Under the pieces are notes generated by a model, which ran no database searches, had not been told where the DNA came from, and was given only the letters and a program-made list of their open reading frames with translations. A program made the position numbers and the translations under genes. Positions 8,759-17,175 of a DNA stretch of 64,000 nucleotides are shown here, piece by piece (the stretch's first letter is position 1; each line of letters opens with the position of its first letter). Location of the stretch: assembly GCA_905233275.1 (NCBI GenBank), contig CAJODR010000001.1:532-64531 (forward strand), written 5' to 3'. This DNA is from an uncultured Bacteroidales bacterium. Lineage in GTDB: Bacteria; Bacteroidota; Bacteroidia; Bacteroidales; UBA932.

Positions 8759-8821
8759 GCACGGCGAGGCGGTATATGCAAGTTTTCGGGGCTTTTTGTA
8801 GGTTTTTGCGCCGATAAAATG

Positions 8822-8829
8822 TATATTTG
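8822..8829 (+). promoter_or_regulatory. -7 promoter box for the M20-rhamnose transcription unit
   Basis: TATATTTG, 32 bases before the M20 start codon. TTTG copies upstream are at non-ideal spacing (13 or 23 bases). Confidence 0.55.
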
Positions 8830-8861
8830 TTAATCACTAACTCTAACAGGACCAATACAGT

Positions 8862-10226
8862 ATGAAGAAGTATATCGAAGACAACAAAGCCCGCTTTTTC
8901 GACGAGCTTTTTTCGCTTCTCAGGATTCCATCGATCAGCGCCAGGAAGGAGCACCGTCCGGACATGTACCGCTGCGCGGAACGGCTGACTGAGCTGCTCC
9001 TCGAGGCAGGTGCCGACGAGGCCGCAGTTTATGAGACCACTGGCAACCCGGTGGTATTCGGCCGCAAGGCCGTGAAGGATGCGGTGGGGACGGTTCTCGT
9101 CTATGGGCACTACGACGTCCAGCCGCCGGAGCCGCTGGAAAAATGGCGTACTGACCCGTTCGAGCCAGTTATCGCCGCAGATCCAGCCACCGGCGAAGAG
9201 GCCATTTACGCCCGCGGGGCCAATGACGACAAGGGCCAGCTCTTCATGCATCTCAAGGCCTTCGAATACCTTCTCCGCAGCGGTCAGCTCCGCCACAACG
9301 TCAAATTCATCTTCGAAGGCGAAGAGGAAATCGGCAGCCCCTCGCTCCCCGCGTGGGTGGAGGAGCACAAGGATCTGCTTGCGGCCGACGTCATTCTCGT
9401 TTCCGACACCACCATGATATCGGAGAAAGTGCCGTCTATCAACTGCGGAATGCGCGGCCTGGCCTATCTCGAGGTCAAAGTCACCGGCCCCGACAAGGAC
9501 CTGCATTCAGGCCACTACGGCGGCGCTGTAGCCAATCCGATCCAGGTGCTGGCAGAGATGATTGCATCCCTGATCGATGCTGACGGCAGGGTGACCGTGC
9601 CGGGATTCTACGACAAGGTCGTCGAGCTCTCGGCCGAAGACCGCGCATCTCTGGCACGCGCCCCATTTGACCTCGAAGAATACAAACGCTTCCTCAATAT
9701 CGGCGAAGTTCGCGGCGAGAAAGGCTATACCACGATGGAGCGCACCGGCATTCGTCCCTGTCTCGATGTCTGCGGCATCTGGGGCGGCTACACCGGCGAG
9801 GGCGCCAAGACTGTCCTTCCGTCCACGGCTCACGCTAAAATCTCAATGCGTCTGGTGCCCAACCAGTCGAGCGAGGAGATTACTACGCTATTCGAGGAGC
9901 ATATCAAGCGAATCGCTCCCCCGACGGTCAAGGTGGACGTCAAGCGCTGCGAGGGCGGCAACGGATTCCTCATTCCGATTACGTCAAAGGCATTCCAGGC
10001 CGCTTCCAGGGCCATGGGAGAGGTCTACGGCATAGAGCCGGTTCCTTCCAGAGGCGGCGGCAGCATCGCCATCCTCGCCGACATGCAGCGCATTCTCGGT
10101 ATCGACCCTCTCCTCATGGGCTTCGGCCTTGAGAGGGATACCATCCATTCGCCGAATGAGAGCTATCTGCTCCGCCAGCTGTTCGCAGGTATGGAGTCGA
10201 TCGCGTTGTTCTATAAATATTATTAA
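8862..10226 (+). CDS. M20-family dipeptidase
   Basis: A 454-residue cytosolic metallopeptidase without a signal peptide. M20 zinc-site motifs are intact: His83 in VYGHYDVQPPEPL, Asp in ARGANDDKGQ, the Glu pair in FEGEEEIGSPS, Asp in LVSDTTM, and a late His in RDTIHSPNE. This arrangement matches the carnosinase/PepV-like branch that cleaves dipeptides or N-acyl amino acids. The rhamnulokinase gene begins 3 bases after its stop codon, so it probably leads the rhamnose operon, a pairing with no obvious metabolic reason. Confidence 0.88.
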   Translation: MKKYIEDNKARFFDELFSLLRIPSISARKEHRPDMYRCAERLTELLLEAGADEAAVYETTGNPVVFGRKAVKDAVGTVLVYGHYDVQPPEPLEKWRTDPFEPVIAADPATGEEAIYARGANDDKGQLFMHLKAFEYLLRSGQLRHNVKFIFEGEEEIGSPSLPAWVEEHKDLLAADVILVSDTTMISEKVPSINCGMRGLAYLEVKVTGPDKDLHSGHYGGAVANPIQVLAEMIASLIDADGRVTVPGFYDKVVELSAEDRASLARAPFDLEEYKRFLNIGEVRGEKGYTTMERTGIRPCLDVCGIWGGYTGEGAKTVLPSTAHAKISMRLVPNQSSEEITTLFEEHIKRIAPPTVKVDVKRCEGGNGFLIPITSKAFQAASRAMGEVYGIEPVPSRGGGSIAILADMQRILGIDPLLMGFGLERDTIHSPNESYLLRQLFAGMESIALFYKYY

Positions 10227-10229
10227 TGT

Positions 10230-11660
10230 ATGCATCGTTTTCTTGCTTTTGACTGCGGCGCGACTTCGGGGCGTGGGATCCTGGCGGGATTCGACGGTGA
10301 GTCGCTGTCGATGGAGGAGGTGTACCGTTTCCCTTCGGAAATCAAGGAGGTGGACGGGCGGATGTATTGGGACGTGCTTGCGATGTACGGCCATTTCGTC
10401 ACGTGCCTGAAGAAGCTGGGAGCCGCGGGAGTGAAGATAGATTCCATCGGTATAGATACCTGGGGGGTCGATTTCGGCTGCATCGGCAAGGACGGCGGGA
10501 TCATCGGCCTGCCGCGCTGCTACCGCGATCCGTATACTGTCGGCATTCCCGAAAAGGTATATGAAAAGGTGCCGCGCGAGGAGCTATACGCCCGCACCGG
10601 CATTCAGATAATGAACTTCAATACCATATTCCAGCTGTATGCAAGGAGAGGGGAGAGTGACATGCAGGAGGCTTCCGCCATACTGTTCATGCCCGATTTG
10701 CTCTCGTACATGCTCACCGGCAATATGGTCTGCGAATACACCGACGCGTCGACTTCCGGTATGATGGACCAGGGGACGCGGCAGTTCAACAAGGGACTCC
10801 TGGAGGAGCTCGGCATCAGGACTGACATTCTCCTGCCGATTACTCAGCCGGGCACTGTCGTGGGGACTCTCAAGCCGTCTCTGGCGGCAGAAACCGGCCT
10901 TGGAGCGGTGCCTGTCATCGCTGTGGCAGGGCACGATACGGCTTCGGCCATCGCTGCTGTGCCTGCCGCTGACGAGCGTTTCGCATACCTCTCCAGCGGC
11001 ACGTGGAGCCTTATGGGCATCGAAGTGCCCGCTCCGATCATCAACGCTGAGTCCGCCCGCCTCAATTTCACCAACGAAGGCGGCATAGACGGCACCGCCC
11101 GTTTCCTGAAGAATATCACCGGCATGTGGCTCCTGGAGCAGTGCCGCAAGGTCTGGAAGGCCGAGGGCAAGCATTACACCTACTCCCAGCTCGTCGACAT
11201 GGCCATTTCCGCCAGCGACTTCCCCGGCCGCATCGACCCCGACGACCCCCGTTTCGCCGCCCCCACGAATATGGTAGCAGAAATACGTTGTCATTTCGAC
11301 CAAGCGAAGCGCGCGGAGAAATCTCTTTCGGCCGACATCTCCGACGCCGAGATCGTCAGCTGCATCTACCATTCCCTCGCGGACAAATACGCGGAGGTGC
11401 TGCAGAGCCTGCGGGGATTCGCCCCGTTCCCGATAGAGAGGCTCCACATCATCGGCGGCGGCAGTGCCAATGACCTCCTGAACCAGTGGACGGCCGATGC
11501 CGCCGGCATTACGGTCGTCGCAGGCCCTTCCGAGGCCACAGCGATGGGCAACATCATGATGCAGGCCCGCACCGCCGGCCTCGTCCATGACCGCTGGTCC
11601 ATGCGCCGTCTCCTCTCTTCTACATTCCCCACGAAAACATTTACACCCCATAAACCATGA
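10230..11660 (+). CDS. rhaB: L-rhamnulokinase
   Basis: A 476-residue FGGY-family sugar kinase. It phosphorylates L-rhamnulose with ATP to give rhamnulose 1-phosphate. Visible features: the N-terminal nucleotide-binding motif FLAFDCGATSGRG, the substrate block SIGIDTWGVDFG, the catalytic region near GHDTASAIAAVPA, and the C-terminal HIIGGGSANDLLNQ. It opens the order rhaB-rhaA-rhaT-rhaD and overlaps rhaA by ATGA. Residues 354-366 (CHFDQAKRAEKSL) are encoded by a copy of a dispersed repeat (11289-11326) lying between the conserved NM and DAEIVSCIYHSLA segments. There the protein is about five residues longer than E. coli RhaB by my recollection of that sequence. Confidence 0.93.
   Translation: MHRFLAFDCGATSGRGILAGFDGESLSMEEVYRFPSEIKEVDGRMYWDVLAMYGHFVTCLKKLGAAGVKIDSIGIDTWGVDFGCIGKDGGIIGLPRCYRDPYTVGIPEKVYEKVPREELYARTGIQIMNFNTIFQLYARRGESDMQEASAILFMPDLLSYMLTGNMVCEYTDASTSGMMDQGTRQFNKGLLEELGIRTDILLPITQPGTVVGTLKPSLAAETGLGAVPVIAVAGHDTASAIAAVPAADERFAYLSSGTWSLMGIEVPAPIINAESARLNFTNEGGIDGTARFLKNITGMWLLEQCRKVWKAEGKHYTYSQLVDMAISASDFPGRIDPDDPRFAAPTNMVAEIRCHFDQAKRAEKSLSADISDAEIVSCIYHSLADKYAEVLQSLRGFAPFPIERLHIIGGGSANDLLNQWTADAAGITVVAGPSEATAMGNIMMQARTAGLVHDRWSMRRLLSSTFPTKTFTPHKP
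11289..11326 (+). repeat. Dispersed repeat inside rhaB
   Basis: A 38-base block starting TGTCATTTCGACC and ending GAGAAATCTCT. It differs at one position from the reverse complement of 46891-46928 and shares both ends with 30516-30557. It is read in frame as TGT CAT TTC within rhaB. Confidence 0.8.
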
Positions 11661-12907
11661 ACGAATCAAACATCCTCAAAGCTTACGAAATAGCCCGCGA
11701 ACGCTATGCAGCCATCGGCGTGGACACCGACAAGGCCATAGACATTCTCGAAAAGACCCCCATTTCCCTGCACTGCTGGCAGACTGACGACGTCATCGGA
11801 TTCGAGTCCAAGGCGGGGCTCTCCGGCGGCATCCAGACGACCGGAAACTATCCCGGACGTGCCCGCAACATCGATGAAGTGCGCGAGGACGTCAATTTCG
11901 CCAAGAGCCTAATCGCCGGCCGTCACCGTCTCAACCTGCACGAAATTTACGGCGATTTCAAGGGCGAAAAAGTCGACCGTGACCAGTGCGAGGTCAAGCA
12001 TTTCCAGAGCTGGATCGAATGGGCTCGCGATAACGACATGAAGCTCGACTTCAATTCGACTTCATTCGGCCATCCCAAGAGCGGCAACCTGTCCCTGGCC
12101 AACCCGGATCCCGCTATCCGCGAATTCTGGATCGAGCACACCAAGCGCTGCCGCCGCATCGCCGACGCCATGGGAAAGGCCCAGGGCGACCCCTGCATCA
12201 TGAACATCTGGGTCCACGACGGTTCCAAGGACCAGACGGTGGAGCGCAAGCGCTACCGCGAAATATTCGCCGAATCCCTCGACGAAATCCTCAAAGAAGA
12301 TCTTCCCGGCATGAAAACCTGCCTCGAGGCCAAGCTGTTCGGCATCGGCCTTGAGAGCTACACAGTCGGTTCCCATGATTTTGTGGCCGGCTACTGTGCC
12401 ACCAGGAAGCTCATGTACACGCTCGATACCGGCCATTATGAGATGACGGAGAATGTCTCCGACATGGTCGCATCACTCCTCCTCTTCGTGCCGGAGCTCA
12501 TGCTGCACGTCAGCCGCCCCATCCGCTGGGACTCCGACCATGTCACCATCATGAACGACCAGACGCTCGACTTGTTCAAGGAGATTGTCCGCGCCGATGC
12601 CCTGAATCGCGCTCACATCGGTCTCGACTACTTCGACGCCGCCATCAACCGCATCGGAGCATACGTTATCGGCACCCGTGCAACGCAAAAATGCCTCCTG
12701 AGCGCACTCCTGGAGCCCCTTGACAAGCTCCGCGAATACGAGGATGCCGACAAGGGCTTCCAGCGCCTCGCCCTCCTCGAAGAGGCCAAAACGCTCCCGT
12801 TCGGCGCCGTATTCGACTACTTCAACCTCAAAGCCGGTGTCCCCGTCGGCGAATCCTTCATCCCCGCCATCGAACGCTACGAACGCGAAGTCACCTCCAA
12901 ACGATAA
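11657..12907 (+). CDS. rhaA: L-rhamnose isomerase
   Basis: A 416-residue enzyme, close to the usual length of about 418, interconverting L-rhamnose and L-rhamnulose with divalent metal on a TIM barrel. Recognisable segments are LEKTPISLHCWQTDDVIGFE, GGIQTTGNYPGRARNIDEV, LDFNSTSFGHPKSGNLSLA, the metal-site region HDGSKD and LDTGHYEMTENVSDM. Start at 11657 overlaps the rhaB stop by ATGA, indicating translational coupling. Its product is the substrate of RhaB. Confidence 0.95.
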   Translation: MNESNILKAYEIARERYAAIGVDTDKAIDILEKTPISLHCWQTDDVIGFESKAGLSGGIQTTGNYPGRARNIDEVREDVNFAKSLIAGRHRLNLHEIYGDFKGEKVDRDQCEVKHFQSWIEWARDNDMKLDFNSTSFGHPKSGNLSLANPDPAIREFWIEHTKRCRRIADAMGKAQGDPCIMNIWVHDGSKDQTVERKRYREIFAESLDEILKEDLPGMKTCLEAKLFGIGLESYTVGSHDFVAGYCATRKLMYTLDTGHYEMTENVSDMVASLLLFVPELMLHVSRPIRWDSDHVTIMNDQTLDLFKEIVRADALNRAHIGLDYFDAAINRIGAYVIGTRATQKCLLSALLEPLDKLREYEDADKGFQRLALLEEAKTLPFGAVFDYFNLKAGVPVGESFIPAIERYEREVTSKR

Positions 12908-12910
12908 GCG

Positions 12911-13930
12911 ATGTATTTAATAATAGGATTACTGATCATAGCCGTAGGCGCATTCTGCCAGTCCTCGAGCTATGTTCCGATCAACAAGATCAAGAAATGG
13001 AGCTGGGAGAGCTACTGGCTCGTGCAGGGCGTATTCGCCTGGCTCCTCTTCCCGCTGCTGGGTACGCTCCTGTCGGTCTCAGGGGCCTCAGGAAGCTTCG
13101 GAGACCTGCTCTCCATGATGAACGCCAATCCCAAGGCGACGTGGCTCACCATCCTCTTCGGCGTGCTCTGGGGTATCGGCGGCCTGACATTCGGCCTCAG
13201 CATGCGCTATCTCGGCGTAGCCCTCGGGCAGTCGATAGCACTCGGCACGTGTTCCGCCCTCGGCGCCATTCTCGGCCCCGTCCTCACGGGTCATGCCGCT
13301 GATCTCACGAGCGCAGTCATCATCGGCGTGGTGGTCACTCTGGTCGGTATTTCCATCATCGGTATCGCCGGTGCGATGAAGGCTTCCGCGCTGCCGGAAG
13401 AAGAAAAGAAAAAGGCCGTCAAGGACTTCAATTTCGGCAAAGGCATATTCGTCGCCCTCCTCGCCGGCTTCATGAGCGCCTGCTTCAACATCGGTCTCAA
13501 CTTCGGTCAGGACCTCTACCTGGAAGGCACCAGGCCCATCTTCCGGGCCCTCCCCGCCACCATGCTCGTCACCTTCGGCGGCTTCCTCACCAACGCGGCC
13601 TACTGCCTCTTCCAAAACGCCCGCAACAAAACCTGGAGCGACTACAAACAGAAATCCCTCTGGGGCAATAATCTACTCTTCTGCGCCCTCGCCGGCCTCC
13701 TCTGGTACAGCCAGTTCTTCGGCCTCAGCCTCGGCAAAGGTTTCCTCACCGACTACCCCGTCCTCATCACCTTCAGCTGGTGTATCCTCATGTCCCTCAA
13801 CATCGTCTTCAGCAATGTCTGGGGCATCATCCTCAAAGAATGGAAAGGCGTCTCCCGCCGCACCGTCACCATCCTCCTCCTCGGCATCACCGTGCTGATA
13901 ATCAGCACGTTCTTGCCGCAATTGATTTGA
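12911..13930 (+). CDS. rhaT: L-rhamnose/proton symporter
   Basis: A 339-residue integral membrane protein with about ten hydrophobic helices, the RhaT family size and layout. Characteristic pieces are SSSYVPINKIKKWSWESYWL near the N-terminus and GGLTFGLSMRYLGVALGQSI. It imports L-rhamnose with a proton for the isomerase and kinase encoded just upstream. It follows rhaA after 3 bases. The 194 bases to rhaD contain a large palindromic element, an unusual interruption in an otherwise tight operon. Confidence 0.93.
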   Translation: MYLIIGLLIIAVGAFCQSSSYVPINKIKKWSWESYWLVQGVFAWLLFPLLGTLLSVSGASGSFGDLLSMMNANPKATWLTILFGVLWGIGGLTFGLSMRYLGVALGQSIALGTCSALGAILGPVLTGHAADLTSAVIIGVVVTLVGISIIGIAGAMKASALPEEEKKKAVKDFNFGKGIFVALLAGFMSACFNIGLNFGQDLYLEGTRPIFRALPATMLVTFGGFLTNAAYCLFQNARNKTWSDYKQKSLWGNNLLFCALAGLLWYSQFFGLSLGKGFLTDYPVLITFSWCILMSLNIVFSNVWGIILKEWKGVSRRTVTILLLGITVLIISTFLPQLI

Positions 13931-13955
13931 TAGGTGTATTGCTTTAATTGACTTA

Positions 13956-14112
13956 GCAGAATGTATACGCTTCAAAACCTGTCGCCGCCCACGGCACATA
14001 AGTGGGAGGGGCCCGTTGATTTTTGGATATTTGCGGAGCAAATGTTCAAAAAGCAATGGGAGGGACGAAGCAATCTTTGATTGCGGAGGGTTTTGAAGAG
14101 TATACATTCTGC
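13956..14112. repeat. 157-base nested palindromic element
   Basis: The ends are inverted repeats: GCAGAATGTATAC (13956-13968) and GTATACATTCTGC (14100-14112), then after two unpaired bases TTCAAAACC (13971-13979) with GGTTTTGAA (14089-14097). The interior has further hairpins, including the arms around TTTTTGGATATTTG and CAAATGTTCAAAAA, and CAATC-ttt-GATTG. It lies between rhaT and rhaD. It could be a MITE-like mobile element, a structured RNA, or both. Confidence 0.75.
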
Positions 14113-14124
14113 ATATTTTAAATA

Positions 14125-14940
14125 ATGATTATGAGTATTCTGGATAATAGGCGTCTGTTAAAATCCGAGATTGATAAAGTGGCGGAGGTTGCGGGGTATT
14201 TGTGGGAGAAGGGTTGGGCTGAGAGGAATGGGGGGAATATTACGATTAATGTGACGGAGTGGGTGGATGATGGGATAAGGGCTCTGCCATCAATTGCGGG
14301 ACCGTTTGAGATTGGCTTTACGCTTCCTCATATCGAGGGGTGTTGGTTCTATTGCAAGGGGACCGGGAAGCGGATGAGGGATCTTGCGAGGGACCCGATG
14401 GGGAATGGTTCGATTATCCGCATTCTGCCGGGCGGGGCCCGGTATGAGATAGTGGCGGATTCGCCGGTGGTGCCGACGTCGGAGTTGCCGTCACATCTGG
14501 CGGTGCACAACTACCTGCTCGGGAAAGGCTCGCCTTACCGGGCGAGTTTGCATACGCATCCGATTGAGCTCGTGGCGCTGACCCACAGCCGGAAGTGGAT
14601 GGAGAGGGATGTGGCCACCCGTATGCTCTGGTCCATGATTCCGGAGACCAAGGCCTTCTGTCCCAGAGGCCTTGGAATGGTGCCGTACATGATGCCCTCC
14701 TCCAACGAGCTCGCTGAAGCGACCATCCGCACTCTCGACGAAGACTACGACGTCGTCATGTGGGAAAAACATGGCGTCTTCGCCGTCGACACCGACGTCA
14801 TGAGCGCCTTCGACCAGGTCGACGTCCTCAACAAAAGCGCCCAAATCTACATCGCCGCCCGCAGCATGGGCTTCGACCCCGAAGGCATGTCCCCCGCCCA
14901 AATGGCCGAACTCTCCTCCGCCTTTGGTTTACCTAAATAA
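14125..14940 (+). CDS. rhaD: Rhamnulose-1-phosphate aldolase
   Basis: A 271-residue class II aldolase of the RhaD type (E. coli 274 residues), splitting rhamnulose 1-phosphate into dihydroxyacetone phosphate and lactaldehyde. Zinc ligands are visible in ASLHTHPIELVALTH, with another His expected in the WEKHGVFAVD block. ATG at 14125 or 14131 may be used. The sense strand changes sharply from G-rich to C-rich along the gene. No lactaldehyde reductase and no AraC-type regulator follow, unlike in Bacteroides rhamnose loci. The stop codon is next to a 13-base direct repeat that bounds an inserted gene. Confidence 0.93.
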   Translation: MIMSILDNRRLLKSEIDKVAEVAGYLWEKGWAERNGGNITINVTEWVDDGIRALPSIAGPFEIGFTLPHIEGCWFYCKGTGKRMRDLARDPMGNGSIIRILPGGARYEIVADSPVVPTSELPSHLAVHNYLLGKGSPYRASLHTHPIELVALTHSRKWMERDVATRMLWSMIPETKAFCPRGLGMVPYMMPSSNELAEATIRTLDEDYDVVMWEKHGVFAVDTDVMSAFDQVDVLNKSAQIYIAARSMGFDPEGMSPAQMAELSSAFGLPK

Positions 14941-14951
14941 AACCTACTTCA
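14939..14951 (+). repeat. 13-base direct repeat, left copy
   Basis: AAAACCTACTTCA, beginning at the rhaD stop codon. The identical right copy is at 15528-15540. Together they bound an AT-rich segment holding one gene. Confidence 0.8.
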
Positions 14952-14989
14952 AAAGTATTATTACAACTTGGCGCTATCGGATTTTTAAT

Positions 14990-15526
14990 ATGGTGGATAG
15001 TCGTAAGGCAATTAAGGGTTTAAGATTCCCGTTTTTGTGTGCTCTGATGCTTTTAACTCAGGTATCGTCATGCTTTAAGTCTTCGTACTCCTGGTGCTAT
15101 GTGAGTTTTGTGATAGCAAATGAATCTGAAGAGCTGATATATGTTGAGACGTCTTTCCCGAGGGGGTATTCAGAGTTGCATTACATAAATCATAATCAGG
15201 ATACTTTCGACAATCGCCCTGCGGAAACCCTTGTTAAGCCCGGGGAAACAAAGAGTCTGTTTTGTGACAGCTATCGAAGAGATCATGATGATCTGCTGGT
15301 TAATGAAAAAGCGAGAGATTGGCTTTTCAAACGGTATCCCGATGGCTATGTGTTTGTTTACAACGCTATATGGAACAAAGAAGTATCATCTTATGAAAAA
15401 GATGAACTTATGGGAGCGTATAAGATGTCAGAGGTTAAAACCGAGATTAAAGAATATAGAGGACGTCCGGGACTTGCTGCAACGGATATCATTATCAGAT
15501 GGAAATCTGATTGCGAGAAAGAATAG
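14990..15526 (+). CDS. Predicted lipoprotein of unknown function in an AT-rich cassette
   Basis: A 178-residue protein with a basic start, a hydrophobic stretch and a possible lipobox ending at Cys28 (QVSSC), so probably lipidated and exported. The mature part contains VSFVIANESEELIYVETSFP and a central LFKRYPDGYVFVYNA; I do not recognise a family. An earlier in-frame ATG at 14924 would overlap rhaD and delay the signal sequence, so 14990 is preferred. The gene is clearly richer in A+T than its neighbours and uses different codons. It is enclosed by 13-base direct repeats, which points to recent insertion. Confidence 0.6.
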   Translation: MVDSRKAIKGLRFPFLCALMLLTQVSSCFKSSYSWCYVSFVIANESEELIYVETSFPRGYSELHYINHNQDTFDNRPAETLVKPGETKSLFCDSYRRDHDDLLVNEKARDWLFKRYPDGYVFVYNAIWNKEVSSYEKDELMGAYKMSEVKTEIKEYRGRPGLAATDIIIRWKSDCEKE

Positions 15527-15527
15527 C

Positions 15528-15540
15528 AAAACCTACTTCA
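15528..15540 (+). repeat. 13-base direct repeat, right copy
   Basis: AAAACCTACTTCA. This copy overlaps the last codons of the minus-strand CBM9-like gene, whose stop is at 15533-15535, so it is probably the original site and the left copy the duplicate. Confidence 0.8.
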
Positions 15541-16162
15541 GGATCAGTTTGCCGAAGAATTCGGGGCGGTGGAAGTCGGGTGTGGGGGTGTTGATGGGGG
15601 CCCAGGAGAGGAAGTGGGGGTGGGCGGTGAGGTCGCCGCATTTGTAGAGGTTGGCGAGGAGCTCTGAGGGGAGATCGTCCGGGTCGAGGCCGAGGACCTC
15701 GAAGGGGATCAGGAGCGTTACCCGCCAGTTCCAGATGCCGCCGGCCTGCTCAATGGGGCCTTCTACGGATGCGAAACGCATGATATCGTCAGTGGCGATT
15801 GTTTCGCGTCCTTCGCGGGAAGGGCCGTGGGCGGCGAGGAGGTGTCCGCCGGCGTTGATTTCGAAGTTGAAATATTCCCCGGAACTGGGTACGGAGAGGA
15901 AAATCTCGCAGCAGCTGTCCTCCCAGATGCGGCCGCCGTCAGCGAGGTTCTGCACCCTGAGATCCAGGCCGCTGACCCTCCAGTCGACGACGAGGGACTC
16001 TTCCGTGCGGGCGATTTTGCCGGCGCAGACGGGGGCGTAGGGATATTCGGACGGCCAGTTTACATGCGCGATGTCAAAGCGGGCGCCCTGCTGTTCGAGG
16101 GCGGTGTCGAGATCGAGATTGTCAAGATCCTTGAGAAGGGGGATACGGAGCGAGGGAGTCAT
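15533..16162 (-). CDS. Carbohydrate-binding family 9-like protein
   Basis: A 209-residue protein without a clear signal peptide. The pattern of CBM9-like beta-sandwich proteins is visible: APVCAGKIARTEESLVVDW, IWEDSCCEIFLSVPSSGEYF with NFEINAGG following, and the ending FLSWAPINTPTPDFHRPEFF then GKL. Such proteins bind sugars and often accompany carbohydrate enzymes. Its start overlaps the kinase stop by 4 bases, so it is the last gene of the seven-gene minus-strand unit beginning at mreB. Its 3' end covers one copy of the 13-base repeat. Confidence 0.75.
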   Translation of the reverse strand: MTPSLRIPLLKDLDNLDLDTALEQQGARFDIAHVNWPSEYPYAPVCAGKIARTEESLVVDWRVSGLDLRVQNLADGGRIWEDSCCEIFLSVPSSGEYFNFEINAGGHLLAAHGPSREGRETIATDDIMRFASVEGPIEQAGGIWNWRVTLLIPFEVLGLDPDDLPSELLANLYKCGDLTAHPHFLSWAPINTPTPDFHRPEFFGKLILK

Positions 16163-17172
16163 AGTATATCAAGTATTTCCTGTTCGGTGATGAGATTGAA
16201 GTCTCCGATGACAGAGTTTTTCATCGAAGCGGCGGCGATGGAGAAGTCGAGGGCGCGCTGGGGATCGTCTTTCCACTTCTCGGAGGCATGGATGTATGCG
16301 GCGACGAAAGCATCGCCGACGCCGACGGAATCCACGATGTCATCGATATCGTAAATCTTTGAACGATAAATCTTTCCGTCGCACCATAGGAGCGCGGTGA
16401 GCGTGTGGTGCGAGGTGGTGATCTGGTTGCGGAGACCGAGCATCATTTCGCGGCATCCGGGCCAGCGGCGGTGCATTTCTTCGAAATAGCGTCCGTATGC
16501 CTCCATGTCAAGCTCCGAGTCTGCGGTCATGTTGTCAATGGGCACCTGGGGGACGCCGGTGACCTTTTCCCATTCGTCCTGGTCGCCGAAAATGAAATCG
16601 CTGTACTGCATCAGTTCGCCGAGGGTGCGGGGAGCGTCGGCGCCTTCGTATTTCCAGAGATTTTTGCGGAAATTGATGTCGCAGGTGATCCGGAGGCCCA
16701 TTTCCTTCGCCGTCCTGACGGCTTCGAATGTGGCGTCGGTGGCTGACTGCGATACCGCGCAGGTGATTCCCGAGCAGTGGAATATGTCCGCCTTCGAGAA
16801 TATTTCCCGCCAGGGATACATTCCGGGAGCCGAAGAATAGAAGGACGACCCCTGCCGGTCATACACCACGAGTGACTTCCGCTGATCCCGGGACGGCTCG
16901 AAATAGTAGGTGCCGAATCGTTCTCCGCCGCGGACGATACCGCTGACGTCGACGCCCCAGAAGCGGAGCTCCTTGATGCAGGAACGGCCGATTTCATTCG
17001 CAGGAATGCGCGAAACGTAGCTCACGTCATTGCCGAGGACCGACAGCGACACGGCCACATTGGCCTCCGAGCCGCCGAAATGGCCCTCCCAGTCGTATCC
17101 CTGGTTGAATCGCCTGGCGCCGTTCTTTGACCAGCGCAGCAGGATTTCACCGAAAGTAACTATCCGTTTCAT
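16159..17172 (-). CDS. kdgK: PfkB-family sugar kinase, probably 2-keto-3-deoxygluconate kinase
   Basis: A 337-residue ribokinase-fold enzyme. The N-terminal signature VTFGEILLRWS, the GHFGGSEANVAVSLSVLGND block and IVRGGERFGTYYFE resemble Bacteroidota KDG kinases, which phosphorylate KDG to KDPG. The C-terminal catalytic motif reads VDSVGVGDAFVA; the family norm is DTxGAGDAF, and the catalytic Asp is kept. It starts 3 bases after rodA stops, placing it in the cell-shape operon, and overlaps the CBM9 gene. The usual partner KDPG aldolase is not nearby, so another 2-keto sugar acid or a hexose could be the substrate. Confidence 0.78.
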   Translation of the reverse strand: MKRIVTFGEILLRWSKNGARRFNQGYDWEGHFGGSEANVAVSLSVLGNDVSYVSRIPANEIGRSCIKELRFWGVDVSGIVRGGERFGTYYFEPSRDQRKSLVVYDRQGSSFYSSAPGMYPWREIFSKADIFHCSGITCAVSQSATDATFEAVRTAKEMGLRITCDINFRKNLWKYEGADAPRTLGELMQYSDFIFGDQDEWEKVTGVPQVPIDNMTADSELDMEAYGRYFEEMHRRWPGCREMMLGLRNQITTSHHTLTALLWCDGKIYRSKIYDIDDIVDSVGVGDAFVAAYIHASEKWKDDPQRALDFSIAAASMKNSVIGDFNLITEQEILDIL

Positions 17173-17175
17173 TCT

